From: Rhodospirillales bacterium URHD0017
Lineage (GTDB): Bacteria; Pseudomonadota; Alphaproteobacteria; Reyranellales; Reyranellaceae
Direction of reading: 5' to 3'
Assembly: GCA_900110395.1 (NCBI GenBank)
Contig: FODP01000004.1
Span: 90,941-154,940, forward strand
DNA: 64,000 nt
The translations under genes were made by a program, and so were the position numbers. The notes beneath the pieces are model-generated. The model had not been told where the DNA came from. It ran no database searches and was given only the letters and a program-made list of their open reading frames with translations. Each line of letters starts with the position of its first letter. Position 1 is the first letter of the stretch. Below are positions 41,749 through 49,935 of this stretch, in pieces.

Positions 41749-44439
41749 CTAGCGCTTGCCGTTCAAAATCCTTTCGTGGTGATTGAGCAGGCGCTTCAGC
41801 TCGGCATGGTTCTGGCACGGGTCGTCGAAGGCGGATTGGGCCGTCGGCGTGGGCGGTGCAAGCTTTGTCCACTCGACGAAGCTGAGCTTGGGCGAGCGCT
41901 TCGCCGGATCGGGCATGTTCACGCTGGGCAGCAGCTCATCCATGAAGCGCTGCGATATCGGCGAGACGTACCACGTCATCGATGCCGGCCGCAGGTTGCC
42001 GTTCATGCATTGACGGAAGTGGAAGAAGTTCTCGTCGAAGAAGCCGAGCTGCGACAGCTGCTCGCGCAGGCCAAGGATGGCGCTCTCACCGCGGCCGGAC
42101 CGCGTCCGATAGAGCGCCGCCGGATCACCCAGCACTTCGTTGGCGCTGCGCATCAAGGTTGCGCCGCACAGCGGGACGCCGTCCCGCCCCGCCTCGGGCG
42201 TCGCCTTGCAGCCGAGCTTCATCGCCCGCTCCTTCGGCGGAAGGCGATCGCCGTCGGCCATGTCGCCGGCGCGGTCGTCGGTGCCGCCATAGGCGGCGGC
42301 GACCTGGCGCACGCCGTCGAGCTCGTGGTCGGTGCTGACCAGCACGACCAGCGGACGGACGCCTTTCTTCGGGTCGCTGTCCCTGAGCTCGCGGGCGATC
42401 AGCACGAAATGCAGCAGGTCCTTGACGGTCTGCGCGCCGAAATTCTCGTAGATGCCGCCGTCGACGACGTGATAGGCGCGCTTGCCCTTGGCGTCGACGA
42501 TACCCCCGGCCGGCTCGACGATCGGAAAGCGCGCGCTCATGTTCATGGCGGTGCTCACGGGCATGTCGGCGACCAGCGTGTCGTACGGATCGTGCACCGC
42601 CGGCGCCTCCCAGATGCGGCATTCCTCGGCGCGCTTCTTGCGGACGCTGGCGTCGTCGCGGCCGTAGGCCGTGAGGATCGCGACGCAAGGCAGCGTCACG
42701 GTCGCCGGCTGGCCATCCTTGCGGGTCGTCGTCGAGAAGGCCGGAGTCAACGTCTCGACGTTCGACGTGATCACCCGCCGGCCGGTCTCGACGGCGGTGC
42801 CGTTGAGCAGCAGGACCGGCCACGGCTTGATCGCCTCCTCGCCGCCCAACGCCTTGGCGCCCTTGCCCCAGGTCCCGGCAAAACCCCTGGCGAACAGGCC
42901 TGTCGCCTTCTTCTGCAGGGCTTTCAGGCGCTCGGCATCGGCGCCCTTGGGCGCCTTCAGGCTGGCGACCATCTCATCCCACGAGCTTTCCCAGCTGCGC
43001 TCGAGGGTTTCCGCGCGATCGGGGAAAGTCCCCCAGGCCGCCGGCCAGACGCGCTGCATCAGATCGGTGAAGAACATCCCGGAGAAGGCGGCCGCCAGGA
43101 AGTCGCGGCGCATGAACACGCGCAGGCAGCTGAGATAGGGCTGCGGCGCCGTCTCGCCGCTGTCGCAGACGACGCGGTCGTCGGGGTTCTTCCAGCCAAG
43201 CTCGGCTTCCTGCACGCGATCGAGGTCGATCAGCGCCCTCATCAACACCGCACCGACGCTGCCGCCCGACACCGAGCTTATGGCGAAGATCGAATCGCGG
43301 ACGCTCGGGTCCTGGCGCACCATTTCGCCCAGGGCCAGCACGGTCCAGTAGCCGGCGCGGCTCGCGCCGCCCTCGGCGGCGACGACGATGAAGGGCGGAC
43401 GCTCCTTCACCGGGCTGGCGGGGCGACGCTCGTCGAGCCAGGCTTGCAGCGCTTCGTCGATGGTCCAGCGCGCCGGCACGGGCTTGCCGCCCTCGGCCGC
43501 GCGGATATCGTGATTGTCGATGCGATCGGAAAGGCAGCCGTTGAGGGTCGGCAGGAAGACGACGAACACGGCTGCCACGCCGAACCAGGGGAAGCGCGTG
43601 GTCGCCGTCCAGATGGTCAGCAGGGTGAACAAGGGAATCGCCACGGCGCCGGCGAGCAGAGCGACCGCCAGGCCGCCGAAGAAATCACCAAGCGTCACCG
43701 GGCTGGTCCAGGCCCAGGCCATCAGGCCGACCGTGAGCACGATCGTGAGGAACAGGAATACGTTGCCGACGACCCGCGCCAGGGCGACGGACGGGCTCGC
43801 CCAGATATCGGGGACGCTGAGGAACGGTGCGCGCGGGTCGGCGGCTCCGTTCAGCGCCCACGGCATGTTGAACCTCGCGCGGCCGCCGGCGAGAAGGCGT
43901 CGCCGCCCCACCAGGAAGGCGAGAAAGGCGACGCCCAGGGCAAAGACCACCCATCCCGCCCACACGAGCTGGTCGGCATTCGCTCCGAGGTCGCGATACT
44001 GACCGGAAACCGTTTTCAAGCCCCAGGCGCAGCCGACGAACACCAGCCAGCCGATGACCCGCGGCCACCACAGCACGATGTGCGGGCGCCAAGCGGCGCG
44101 GTACGCTCCTTCCGTGTTGCCTGCGAGGTCGGGCATCGCCCGATGGAACATCAGGACGACACGCGCCCAGTACCATGCCGTGAAGGCGAGGACGGCGAGC
44201 GACGCGAGGATGGCGACCGAGCGCATCCGCCAGAAGCTCTCGGGCATCTTGCCGTCGGGCGCCGTTCCCAGGGTGAGCTTGAAGGCGTCGGTCACCGCTT
44301 CCGCCAGCATATCCTGGGCAGGCTCGGTGCGAGCCACGAGGAAGACGATGAGGGCGACGACCAGGGTCGGAACGCGCGTGGCATAGGCGACGGCGCCGAA
44401 CTCCTTGATGACCAGCCAGAATTTCTGAAACCGGTTCAT
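41749..44439 (-). CDS. Membrane-anchored patatin-like phospholipase
   Basis: An 896-residue protein. The first about 310 residues hold roughly six membrane helices in pairs (TLVVALIVFLVART, SVAILASLAVLAFTAWYWARV, VIGWLVFVGCAWGL, WAGWVVFALGVAFLAFLVG, NVFLFLTIVLTVGLMAWAW, GGLAVALLAGAVAIPLF, FPWFGVAAVFVVFLP). The rest is a patatin-type hydrolase: an oxyanion-hole Gly run (AAEGGASRAGYW), the nucleophile Ser391 in SSVSGGSVGA, and the DGG of the Ser-Asp dyad at Asp660 (VVDGGIYENFGAQ). It should hydrolyse acyl esters at the membrane. The long membrane part is unusual for patatins and no partner is evident. No frame breaks. Confidence 0.85.
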   Translation of the reverse strand: MNRFQKFWLVIKEFGAVAYATRVPTLVVALIVFLVARTEPAQDMLAEAVTDAFKLTLGTAPDGKMPESFWRMRSVAILASLAVLAFTAWYWARVVLMFHRAMPDLAGNTEGAYRAAWRPHIVLWWPRVIGWLVFVGCAWGLKTVSGQYRDLGANADQLVWAGWVVFALGVAFLAFLVGRRRLLAGGRARFNMPWALNGAADPRAPFLSVPDIWASPSVALARVVGNVFLFLTIVLTVGLMAWAWTSPVTLGDFFGGLAVALLAGAVAIPLFTLLTIWTATTRFPWFGVAAVFVVFLPTLNGCLSDRIDNHDIRAAEGGKPVPARWTIDEALQAWLDERRPASPVKERPPFIVVAAEGGASRAGYWTVLALGEMVRQDPSVRDSIFAISSVSGGSVGAVLMRALIDLDRVQEAELGWKNPDDRVVCDSGETAPQPYLSCLRVFMRRDFLAAAFSGMFFTDLMQRVWPAAWGTFPDRAETLERSWESSWDEMVASLKAPKGADAERLKALQKKATGLFARGFAGTWGKGAKALGGEEAIKPWPVLLLNGTAVETGRRVITSNVETLTPAFSTTTRKDGQPATVTLPCVAILTAYGRDDASVRKKRAEECRIWEAPAVHDPYDTLVADMPVSTAMNMSARFPIVEPAGGIVDAKGKRAYHVVDGGIYENFGAQTVKDLLHFVLIARELRDSDPKKGVRPLVVLVSTDHELDGVRQVAAAYGGTDDRAGDMADGDRLPPKERAMKLGCKATPEAGRDGVPLCGATLMRSANEVLGDPAALYRTRSGRGESAILGLREQLSQLGFFDENFFHFRQCMNGNLRPASMTWYVSPISQRFMDELLPSVNMPDPAKRSPKLSFVEWTKLAPPTPTAQSAFDDPCQNHAELKRLLNHHERILNGKR

Positions 44440-44541
44440 GACGACGCCCCCCGCGCAGGCTTCACCACAAGTCTCGAAGGTCTACAGGCCGGTTATGGCT
44501 CCATCTGTGGCAATACACACAGTGCGTGTATTACCGACCTT

Positions 44542-45696
44542 CTATTCGCGTCCTGCAGCCTTCTGCTCGGCAATCTCCTCGTCGCTCGGCCACAGGACCA
44601 TCGAGACGACCATCAGGATGGCAAGCCCACCGACGATGCCGGCGAAGCGGTCGACGCCCGGCAAGATGCTGTCGGGCGGCGCCTCGCCCTGGATCAGGGT
44701 GACGATGAAGGCGAAGGCGGCCTGGGTCCCGACATAGCCGACGCCGTGCGGGCCGATCTGGATATGCATGCCGATCCACACGGCGACGCCGATCATGCCG
44801 AGCCACCAGACGAACGATTCCACATTCAGCGCCAGGCAGGCGAGCGCCACGGCGCCGCCCAGCAGGCAGCCCAGCAGGCGGTGCAGGGAGCGGATGGCGA
44901 CGGCGTGGCGCGTGCCGAGCCCGCCATCGGCGACCACCGGGGCCGCCATCACCACGGCGACGGTAATGGCCATCTCGACGACCTGGCTGATCTCGAGCGC
45001 CATCCAGATCGACATCACGGCGACGACGGCGATCGCCGAGCGCGCGCCATGCAGGACGACCGGCCATTGCGCCCCCAGAAGATGGCGCCAGCCCGGCGCG
45101 GTGGGCGGTGGCTCGCGATGCCAGTCCTGCAGGATGTTGGCGACGATGATGGCCGACAGCACGCCGATGCCGACCTCGAACATGCGGTAGTAGGCGATCG
45201 AGGCCGCCTGCAACGGGTTGTTGATGGCCTCCAGCAGCACCAGGATCGAGGTGATGGAGAGGAACATCCAGGCGAGCCCGTGCGGGCTCACCTGCATGGC
45301 GACCACGCCCAGCATGGTGACGCCGGCGATGAACAGGTACATCGCGAAGTGGTCGTAGGGCAGCCAGCGCGCCATAATGAAGCCGAGCAGCGCACCGGCG
45401 GCCGTCCCGGCCATCCGCAGCAGGCCACGCCGCAACGACCCGCCGCCGGTCGCGGTCAGCGACATGAAGGCGCTGATCGCCGCCCACCACGGCGATTGGA
45501 TTTCCAGCAGCAGCGCCAGGTAGGTCGCGAGCATCACGGAGCAGGCGGCGACCAGGCCCTGGCGCGTGCGGTCCGGCGACTCGCCCAGCTCCAGAAGCTC
45601 GCGGCCGAACCCCGCCAGGGTGTCGTAGGCGATGTCGAAGGTCTCGACGGAGACGTCGCGGACCTCGCGGACGAAATGGTGGAGATGCCGCATCAT
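44542..45696 (-). CDS. FUSC-family efflux membrane protein
   Basis: A 384-residue protein with about ten helices in two clusters, typical of the FUSC/aromatic-acid-exporter family: LVAACSVMLATYLALLLEIQSPWWAAISAFMSL, the GTAAGALLGFIMARWLPYD block, and a second copy-like region with GARSAIAVVAVMSIWMALEI and LGCLLGGAVALACLAL. It starts at 45696 overlapping the stop of the HlyD-like gene (ATGATG/TGA overlap), so the two make an AaeAB-like efflux pair. The substrate is probably an aromatic or fatty acid, by analogy only. Confidence 0.88.
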   Translation of the reverse strand: MMRHLHHFVREVRDVSVETFDIAYDTLAGFGRELLELGESPDRTRQGLVAACSVMLATYLALLLEIQSPWWAAISAFMSLTATGGGSLRRGLLRMAGTAAGALLGFIMARWLPYDHFAMYLFIAGVTMLGVVAMQVSPHGLAWMFLSITSILVLLEAINNPLQAASIAYYRMFEVGIGVLSAIIVANILQDWHREPPPTAPGWRHLLGAQWPVVLHGARSAIAVVAVMSIWMALEISQVVEMAITVAVVMAAPVVADGGLGTRHAVAIRSLHRLLGCLLGGAVALACLALNVESFVWWLGMIGVAVWIGMHIQIGPHGVGYVGTQAAFAFIVTLIQGEAPPDSILPGVDRFAGIVGGLAILMVVSMVLWPSDEEIAEQKAAGRE

Positions 45697-46892
45697 CGCG
45701 GGAACACGAAGGTGCGCGCGTCCGCTCCCATGTAGAGCTTGCCGCCGGGCGGCGGCTCCTCGAGCACGATGGTCACCGGGATGCGGCGCTGCAGGCGGAT
45801 CCAGTCGGTGGTCGGCGCGACGTAGGGCAGCAACATGGGCGCCTGCGGATCGCGGCTGATGCCGCGGGCGATGCCGGTGATGCGGGCCTTGTGCAGCTTC
45901 CACGGCGCGCTGTCGAGCCACACCCAGGCAGTGCCGCCGATCTCGAAGGGGCGGATGTAATATTCCTTGTAGTTGGCGATGATGCGCCAGGCGTGGGCGT
46001 CGACGATGCCGATGTTGGGGATGCTGACGGTCCCGGTGTCGCCGATGCGGACCGTCAGGTTGTTGATCCAGCCGTCGGCCGGGGCGTTGACGTCGGTCTT
46101 GCTGAGCTTCCACTCGGCGGTGGCCTTGTCCGCCACGGCGACGTCGAGGGCGGCCTTGTGCACACCGATGCTGGTCTGCGCCTTGGCGATGGCGATCTCG
46201 GCGATGGTCTTCTCGGCCGAGGTGCGGCGCAGCTCGTTGTTGGCGCGGTCGAGCTCGGCGCGCGGCGCGTTGTTTTCGGCGGCCAGCACGGCGTAGCGCG
46301 CCTGTTGTTCCGTCGCGTAGGTGTGCGCCGACTTGGCCGATTCGAGCGCCGCCTGGGCAGTCGCCAGCTCCTCCTCCGCCACCTTGACCAGCGCCGTCTG
46401 CTCCTCGATCTGCGCCTGGCGCTGGTTGACCTCGAGCTGGAAGGGCGTGGGATCGATCTTGTAGAGCCTGTCGCCCTTCTTGATCTGCTGGTTGTCGACG
46501 ACAGAGAGCGAGATGATCGGGCCGGTCACTTCCGGCGCCACGCCGATCAGGTCGGAGCGGACATAGGCATCGTCGGTATAGGCGATGTAGTAGGTCGCGA
46601 CCTCCCAGGCCACGAACAGGATCAGGATGGTGCCAACGACGGCCACCAGGCGCCGCACACGGCTGGCGATGCGGCTGGCCGACGGCGCGGCCGGCGCCGG
46701 TGGGGCTGGTGGTGGGGCGGGTGACGGCGCGGGGGCAACGGGTGGCGCGACCGGGGCCTCGGGAGGCTTCGGTGCATCCTCTGCCTTGGACTCGGCCGCC
46801 TTGGGCGCCGTGACCGGTGCGTCAGGCGGCGGCGCCCCGGGCTTGGAAGGCTCCGGGCGCGGCGGCGCCGGTGGGGACGCGGTATCGCTCAT
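45693..46892 (-). CDS. HlyD/EmrA-family membrane fusion protein
   Basis: A 399-residue periplasmic adaptor. A long Pro/Ala-rich cytoplasmic N terminus (residues 1-75) leads to one membrane helix (VAVVGTILILFVAWEVATYYI), then the biotinyl-lipoyl-like domain (TDDAYVRSDLIGVAPEVTGPIISLSVVDNQQIKKGDRLYKIDP), a long coiled-coil hairpin (residues about 150-240) and the second half-lipoyl and barrel domains (VNAPADGWINNLTVRIGDTG). The extended Pro-rich head is longer than in EmrA or AaeA. It couples to the FUSC protein encoded next; no outer-membrane factor gene is nearby. Confidence 0.92.
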   Translation of the reverse strand: MSDTASPPAPPRPEPSKPGAPPPDAPVTAPKAAESKAEDAPKPPEAPVAPPVAPAPSPAPPPAPPAPAAPSASRIASRVRRLVAVVGTILILFVAWEVATYYIAYTDDAYVRSDLIGVAPEVTGPIISLSVVDNQQIKKGDRLYKIDPTPFQLEVNQRQAQIEEQTALVKVAEEELATAQAALESAKSAHTYATEQQARYAVLAAENNAPRAELDRANNELRRTSAEKTIAEIAIAKAQTSIGVHKAALDVAVADKATAEWKLSKTDVNAPADGWINNLTVRIGDTGTVSIPNIGIVDAHAWRIIANYKEYYIRPFEIGGTAWVWLDSAPWKLHKARITGIARGISRDPQAPMLLPYVAPTTDWIRLQRRIPVTIVLEEPPPGGKLYMGADARTFVFPR

Positions 46893-46925
46893 CGCCGCAC
46901 AGGATAACCGATTTGGCGGCGCCGA

Positions 46926-47279
46926 TCAGGCCTTGCCGACGAGGGACGCCACGAACCGGGAGAGGTCTTCGACGCTGTACGGCTTGGGGAAGACGTGGAT
47001 CCGCGGGCTGCGCAGCGCCGAGGGCGCGTTGTTGCCCGAGCAGCGGATGATGGGCACATCCGGTCGGTGCTGGAGGGCGGCTTCGATCACCTTCTCGCCC
47101 GACATGTCGGGCAGGCCGATATCGACGATGATGGCTGAAAGGGCCGCCTTGCCGGTCAGCACGTCGAGCGCCGCCTGGCCGGTCGCCGCCTCGATGCAGT
47201 TGAGGCCGATGGCGCCCAGCGCGTCGACAACGACGGCGCGAATGAGAAACTCATCCTCGGCCAGAAGTACGCTCGACAT
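46926..47279 (-). CDS. Single-domain response regulator
   Basis: A 117-residue receiver domain with no output domain. The acidic pocket is LLAEDE (Glu8/Asp9), the phosphorylation site Asp53 in IIVDIGLPDMSGE, the conserved Ser/Thr position in IIRCSGN and the Lys in VFPKPYS. Stand-alone receivers of this type often partner HWE or hybrid kinases in alphaproteobacteria; the two HWE kinases in this window at 32.0 and 39.4 kb have no adjacent regulator, so a link is possible but unproven. It starts 9 bp before... the Old Yellow Enzyme stop lies just upstream on the same strand. Confidence 0.92.
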   Translation of the reverse strand: MSSVLLAEDEFLIRAVVVDALGAIGLNCIEAATGQAALDVLTGKAALSAIIVDIGLPDMSGEKVIEAALQHRPDVPIIRCSGNNAPSALRSPRIHVFPKPYSVEDLSRFVASLVGKA

Positions 47280-47288
47280 GAAGCATCC

Positions 47289-48419
47289 CTAGTCGGCCGC
47301 GCGGGCCATTTGGGGCTGAGGCTTGAACGGCAGGAGAGTTGTGGCCCGAACGGCCGGCAGCGGCAAGGGCGAGGTTTTCACACCGAGGGCGCGGGCGGCA
47401 TTCCAGGCCCAGCGCGGGTCGAGCAGGAAGGCGCGCGCATGGGCCGTGCAGTCGGCTTGGCCCGAGGCGATGATGCCTTCGGCCTGCTCGGGCTCGGTGA
47501 TGACGCCGACCGCCCAGGTCTTGATGCCGGCTTCCTTGCGGATGCGGGCCGCAAACTCGACGTGGTAGCCCGGCTTGACCGGGATCTTCTGGGCCGCGGC
47601 GTTGCCGCCCGAGCTGGCATCGATGAAGTCGCAGCCCAGCGCCTTGAGCTGGCGCGCGGTCTCGATCGTGTCCTCGACGGTGACGCCGCCCTCGACCCAT
47701 TCGACGCAGGACAGACGCATGCCCAGCGCCTTGCCGACCGGCCAGACGCGACGGCAGGCCTCGAACACCTCCAGCGGGAAGCGCCGGCGCTTGTCGGCGG
47801 TGCCGCCGTACTCGTCGCTGCGCCAGTTGCTGATCGGCGACAGGAACTGGCTCAGCAGGTAGCCGTGCGCGCCGTGCAGCTCGACGACGTCGAAGCCCAG
47901 CCGGGCGCTGCGCAGCGTCGCGTCGACAAAGGCCTGCTTGACGCGCTTCAGGCCGACCGCGTCGAGGGCGACCGGCGTGTGCCACTTGGCATCGAAGGGG
48001 ATGGCCGAGGCCGAGACCGTGGTCCATGGCAGGTCGGGCGCGTCGGCTTGCGTCAGCGGGCCACCGCCCTTCCACGGGCGCTGGGCCGAAGCCTTGCGGC
48101 CGGCATGGGCGAGCTGGATGCCGAGCTTGACCGTAGGCATCCAGGCGCGCGCCCAGTCGACGAGCGACTTGATGGCCGCTTCGTTCTCGTCGCTGTAGAG
48201 GCCGAGGCAGCCCTGGGTGATGCGGCCGTCGCGCTCGACGTGGGTCGCCTCCAGGCAGAGCAGGCCGGCGCCGGACATCGCCAGCATGCCGTAGTGGACC
48301 TGGTGCCAGGCTTGCGCGCTGCCGTCGATCGCCGCGTACTGGCACATCGGCGAGACGACGATGCGATTGGGGAGCGTCACGCCGCCAAGCTCGACGGGTG
48401 TGAAGAGTTGGGCGGTCAT
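47289..48419 (-). CDS. Old Yellow Enzyme family NADH:flavin oxidoreductase (YqjM/XenA-like)
   Basis: A 376-residue FMN-binding TIM-barrel enzyme of the YqjM/XenA subgroup: LPNRIVVSPMCQYAA (with the Cys that tunes FMN), IQLAHAGRKASAQRPWKGG, FDVVELHGAHGYLLSQFLSPISNWRSDEYGG and a C-terminal GQADCTAHARAFLLDPRWAWNAARALG. It reduces activated C=C bonds of enones, nitro compounds or similar. It is followed after 9 bp by the response-regulator gene on the same strand. Confidence 0.92.
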   Translation of the reverse strand: MTAQLFTPVELGGVTLPNRIVVSPMCQYAAIDGSAQAWHQVHYGMLAMSGAGLLCLEATHVERDGRITQGCLGLYSDENEAAIKSLVDWARAWMPTVKLGIQLAHAGRKASAQRPWKGGGPLTQADAPDLPWTTVSASAIPFDAKWHTPVALDAVGLKRVKQAFVDATLRSARLGFDVVELHGAHGYLLSQFLSPISNWRSDEYGGTADKRRRFPLEVFEACRRVWPVGKALGMRLSCVEWVEGGVTVEDTIETARQLKALGCDFIDASSGGNAAAQKIPVKPGYHVEFAARIRKEAGIKTWAVGVITEPEQAEGIIASGQADCTAHARAFLLDPRWAWNAARALGVKTSPLPLPAVRATTLLPFKPQPQMARAAD

Positions 48420-48435
48420 TAGTTTTCCTTCTTCC

Positions 48436-48495
48436 GGACCGCGGGCCTCCAGGCCCGCTCATGATTCATGAGGCGGGCCTGGAGGCCCGCGGTCC
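48436..48495. repeat. Perfect 23-bp-arm palindrome, GGACCGCGGGCC family, copy 2
   Basis: Arms at 48436-48458 and 48473-48495 are identical to those of the copy at 8270-8328; the 14-base loop (TCATGATTCATGAG) differs slightly. It lies between the nudC stop and the Old Yellow Enzyme start on the same strand, 5 bp from the nudC stop, and may act as a terminator as well as a repeat. Confidence 0.9.
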
Positions 48496-48500
48496 AATGA

Positions 48501-49433
48501 TCAACCACTGATCGACGGGCCGGCCTCGTGGCCGAGCCATTCCTCGATCAGGCGACGGGCGATGGAATCGCGGCGCGGCATGAAGAACGAGCCGTCCTTC
48601 GGCAGATTCTCGGGCTTGAGCTCCTCGCGCGAGAGCCAGCGCGCGGCCTCGAGCTCGGACTTGTTCACATCGTAGTCGAGCGATTCAGCCTCGGCGTGGA
48701 ACCCAATCATCACCGAAGCGGGGAACGGCCAGGGCTGCGAGGAGCGGTAGGTGACGTTCTTCACGCGCACCCTCACCTCCTCGTAGACCTCGCGCGCCAC
48801 GGCGTCCTCGAAGCTCTCGCCGGGCTCGACGAAGCCCGCCAGGGTCGAATGCATGCCGCGCGGGAAATGCGGGCTGCGGCCCAGCAGGCACTTGTCGCCG
48901 TGATGGACCAGCATGATCACCGCGGGATCGGTGCGCGGGAAGCTCTCGGTCTTGCAGCTCTCGTTGGTGCAGACGCGCACGTGGCCGCCGCGCGTCACCT
49001 TGGTGCTGGCGCCGCACACGCCGCAATAGCGGTGGCGGCGATGCCAGTAGGTCATGGCGCGGGCATAGGCCAGGATCGAGCCCTCGCGCGCGAACAGGAG
49101 CGCGCCGACCTGGCGCAGGTCGACGAACTCGCCGAGTTCCTTCAGCGGCACATCCTTGCCGGTGACGTCGACGGCGAAATAGGGCGTGCCCTCGACATAG
49201 CCCAGGAAGATGTGATGGTCGGCCTGGTTGACGACGGCGCGCGCCATCATGCCCTGCAGGAACACCGCCTCGGGATTGCCGCCGCTCTTCACCAGGTTCT
49301 TCTCGGTGTCGATCGGAACGAAGCGAGCGGCACCCGACGAGGCGAGCTCGATCATGCGCTCCTCGTTCTCGCGCTCATGGCTGGCGCGGTCGATTTCGGC
49401 GCTGGAATAAGGATTTCTGGGACGTTGCTGCAT
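48501..49433 (-). CDS. nudC: NADH pyrophosphatase / decapping-type Nudix hydrolase NudC
   Basis: A 310-residue protein starting at 49433. The zinc ribbon YCGVCGASTKVTRGGHVRVCTNESC precedes the Nudix domain; the Nudix box is GFVEPGESFEDAVAREVYEEVRV, in which the Gly of the usual EExG is replaced by Arg. The NADH-specific SQPWPFPASVM motif is intact. It cleaves NADH/NAD+ and NAD caps on RNA. N-terminal residues (RNPYSSAEIDRASHERENEERMIEL) are typical of the alphaproteobacterial form. Upstream lies the GIY-YIG element. Confidence 0.92.
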   Translation of the reverse strand: MQQRPRNPYSSAEIDRASHERENEERMIELASSGAARFVPIDTEKNLVKSGGNPEAVFLQGMMARAVVNQADHHIFLGYVEGTPYFAVDVTGKDVPLKELGEFVDLRQVGALLFAREGSILAYARAMTYWHRRHRYCGVCGASTKVTRGGHVRVCTNESCKTESFPRTDPAVIMLVHHGDKCLLGRSPHFPRGMHSTLAGFVEPGESFEDAVAREVYEEVRVRVKNVTYRSSQPWPFPASVMIGFHAEAESLDYDVNKSELEAARWLSREELKPENLPKDGSFFMPRRDSIARRLIEEWLGHEAGPSISG

Positions 49434-49481
49434 AGGCCGCGGACCGTGCCACAGCGGCCCGATAGCTGCAATTCCACACTT

Positions 49482-49880
49482 CGTCATCCCGAGCGGAGCG
49501 AAGCGAAGCCGAGGGACCTCTTTTGGCCACGCTAGCCACTGGTGTGAATTTCGCCAGACAAGTCGCGCCACGTCGGATTGGCGCGGTTGATCAAGGCGAT
49601 CTTCTTGCCTCGTCGCCAACCCTTCAATTGCTTCTCCCGAGCAATGGCATCAGGTGCGGTGTCAAAGGTCTCGACGTATATCAGCCGATCGATCCTGTAC
49701 TTCGCCGTATGAGTAACCCGGCCCGACCGATGCTCGATCAGTCGACGGCTAAGGTCGGTCGTGATGCCGATGTAGAGCGCCCGGCCCGTCGCACTGGCCA
49801 TGATGTAAACGACGGGATGCCGCATGCCGCCACCGCGAAAAGAGGTCCCTCGGCTTCGCTTCGCTCCGCTCGGGATGACG
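49482..49880. mobile_element. GTCATCCCGA element with perfect 43-bp inverted arms enclosing a GIY-YIG nuclease gene
   Basis: A 399-bp unit. The left arm (49482-49524, starting CGTCATCCCGAGCGGAGCG) and the right arm (49838-49880) are perfect inverted copies over 43 bp. Between them is only the GIY-YIG gene, whose stop is 7 bp from the left arm and whose start is 12 bp from the right arm. The arms are of the same family as the six gene-less copies in the window (18010, 19202, 29080, 39178, 52869, 62312). It looks like a full-length parental element. No obvious target-site duplication is seen at the borders. Confidence 0.8.
49532..49825 (-). CDS. GIY-YIG nuclease-domain protein (YhbQ/UPF0213-like)
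   Basis: A 97-residue protein that is just a GIY-YIG domain: VVYIM (residues 5-9) for GIY, LYIGIT (17-22) for YIG, Arg28, His32 and the metal-binding Glu64 in IAREKQLKGWRRGKK are all in place, so it should be catalytically competent. Such single-domain proteins cut or nick DNA, often at branched or flexible structures. It is boxed in by 43-bp perfect inverted repeats whose relatives are scattered over the window. This context suggests that it processes these palindromes or helps them move; that is inference. Confidence 0.92.
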   Translation of the reverse strand: MRHPVVYIMASATGRALYIGITTDLSRRLIEHRSGRVTHTAKYRIDRLIYVETFDTAPDAIAREKQLKGWRRGKKIALINRANPTWRDLSGEIHTSG

Positions 49881-49935
49881 GTAGCGGCTCTGACACAAGC
49901 ATACGGCGTTAGTGTGTCGGGGACGCAACCATCGG

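Noticed and set aside
41683..45735. A 1350-codon open frame on the plus strand
   Set aside because: It lies antisense to the patatin and FUSC genes, which have clear motifs and start sites. Its translation is His/Arg/Asp-rich without domains, the usual shadow of a GC-rich coding strand.
49482..49880. Interpretation of the GIY-YIG unit as a homing endonuclease or intron
   Set aside because: It does not interrupt a gene, has no intron-like structure, and its borders are inverted repeats shared with gene-less intergenic copies.
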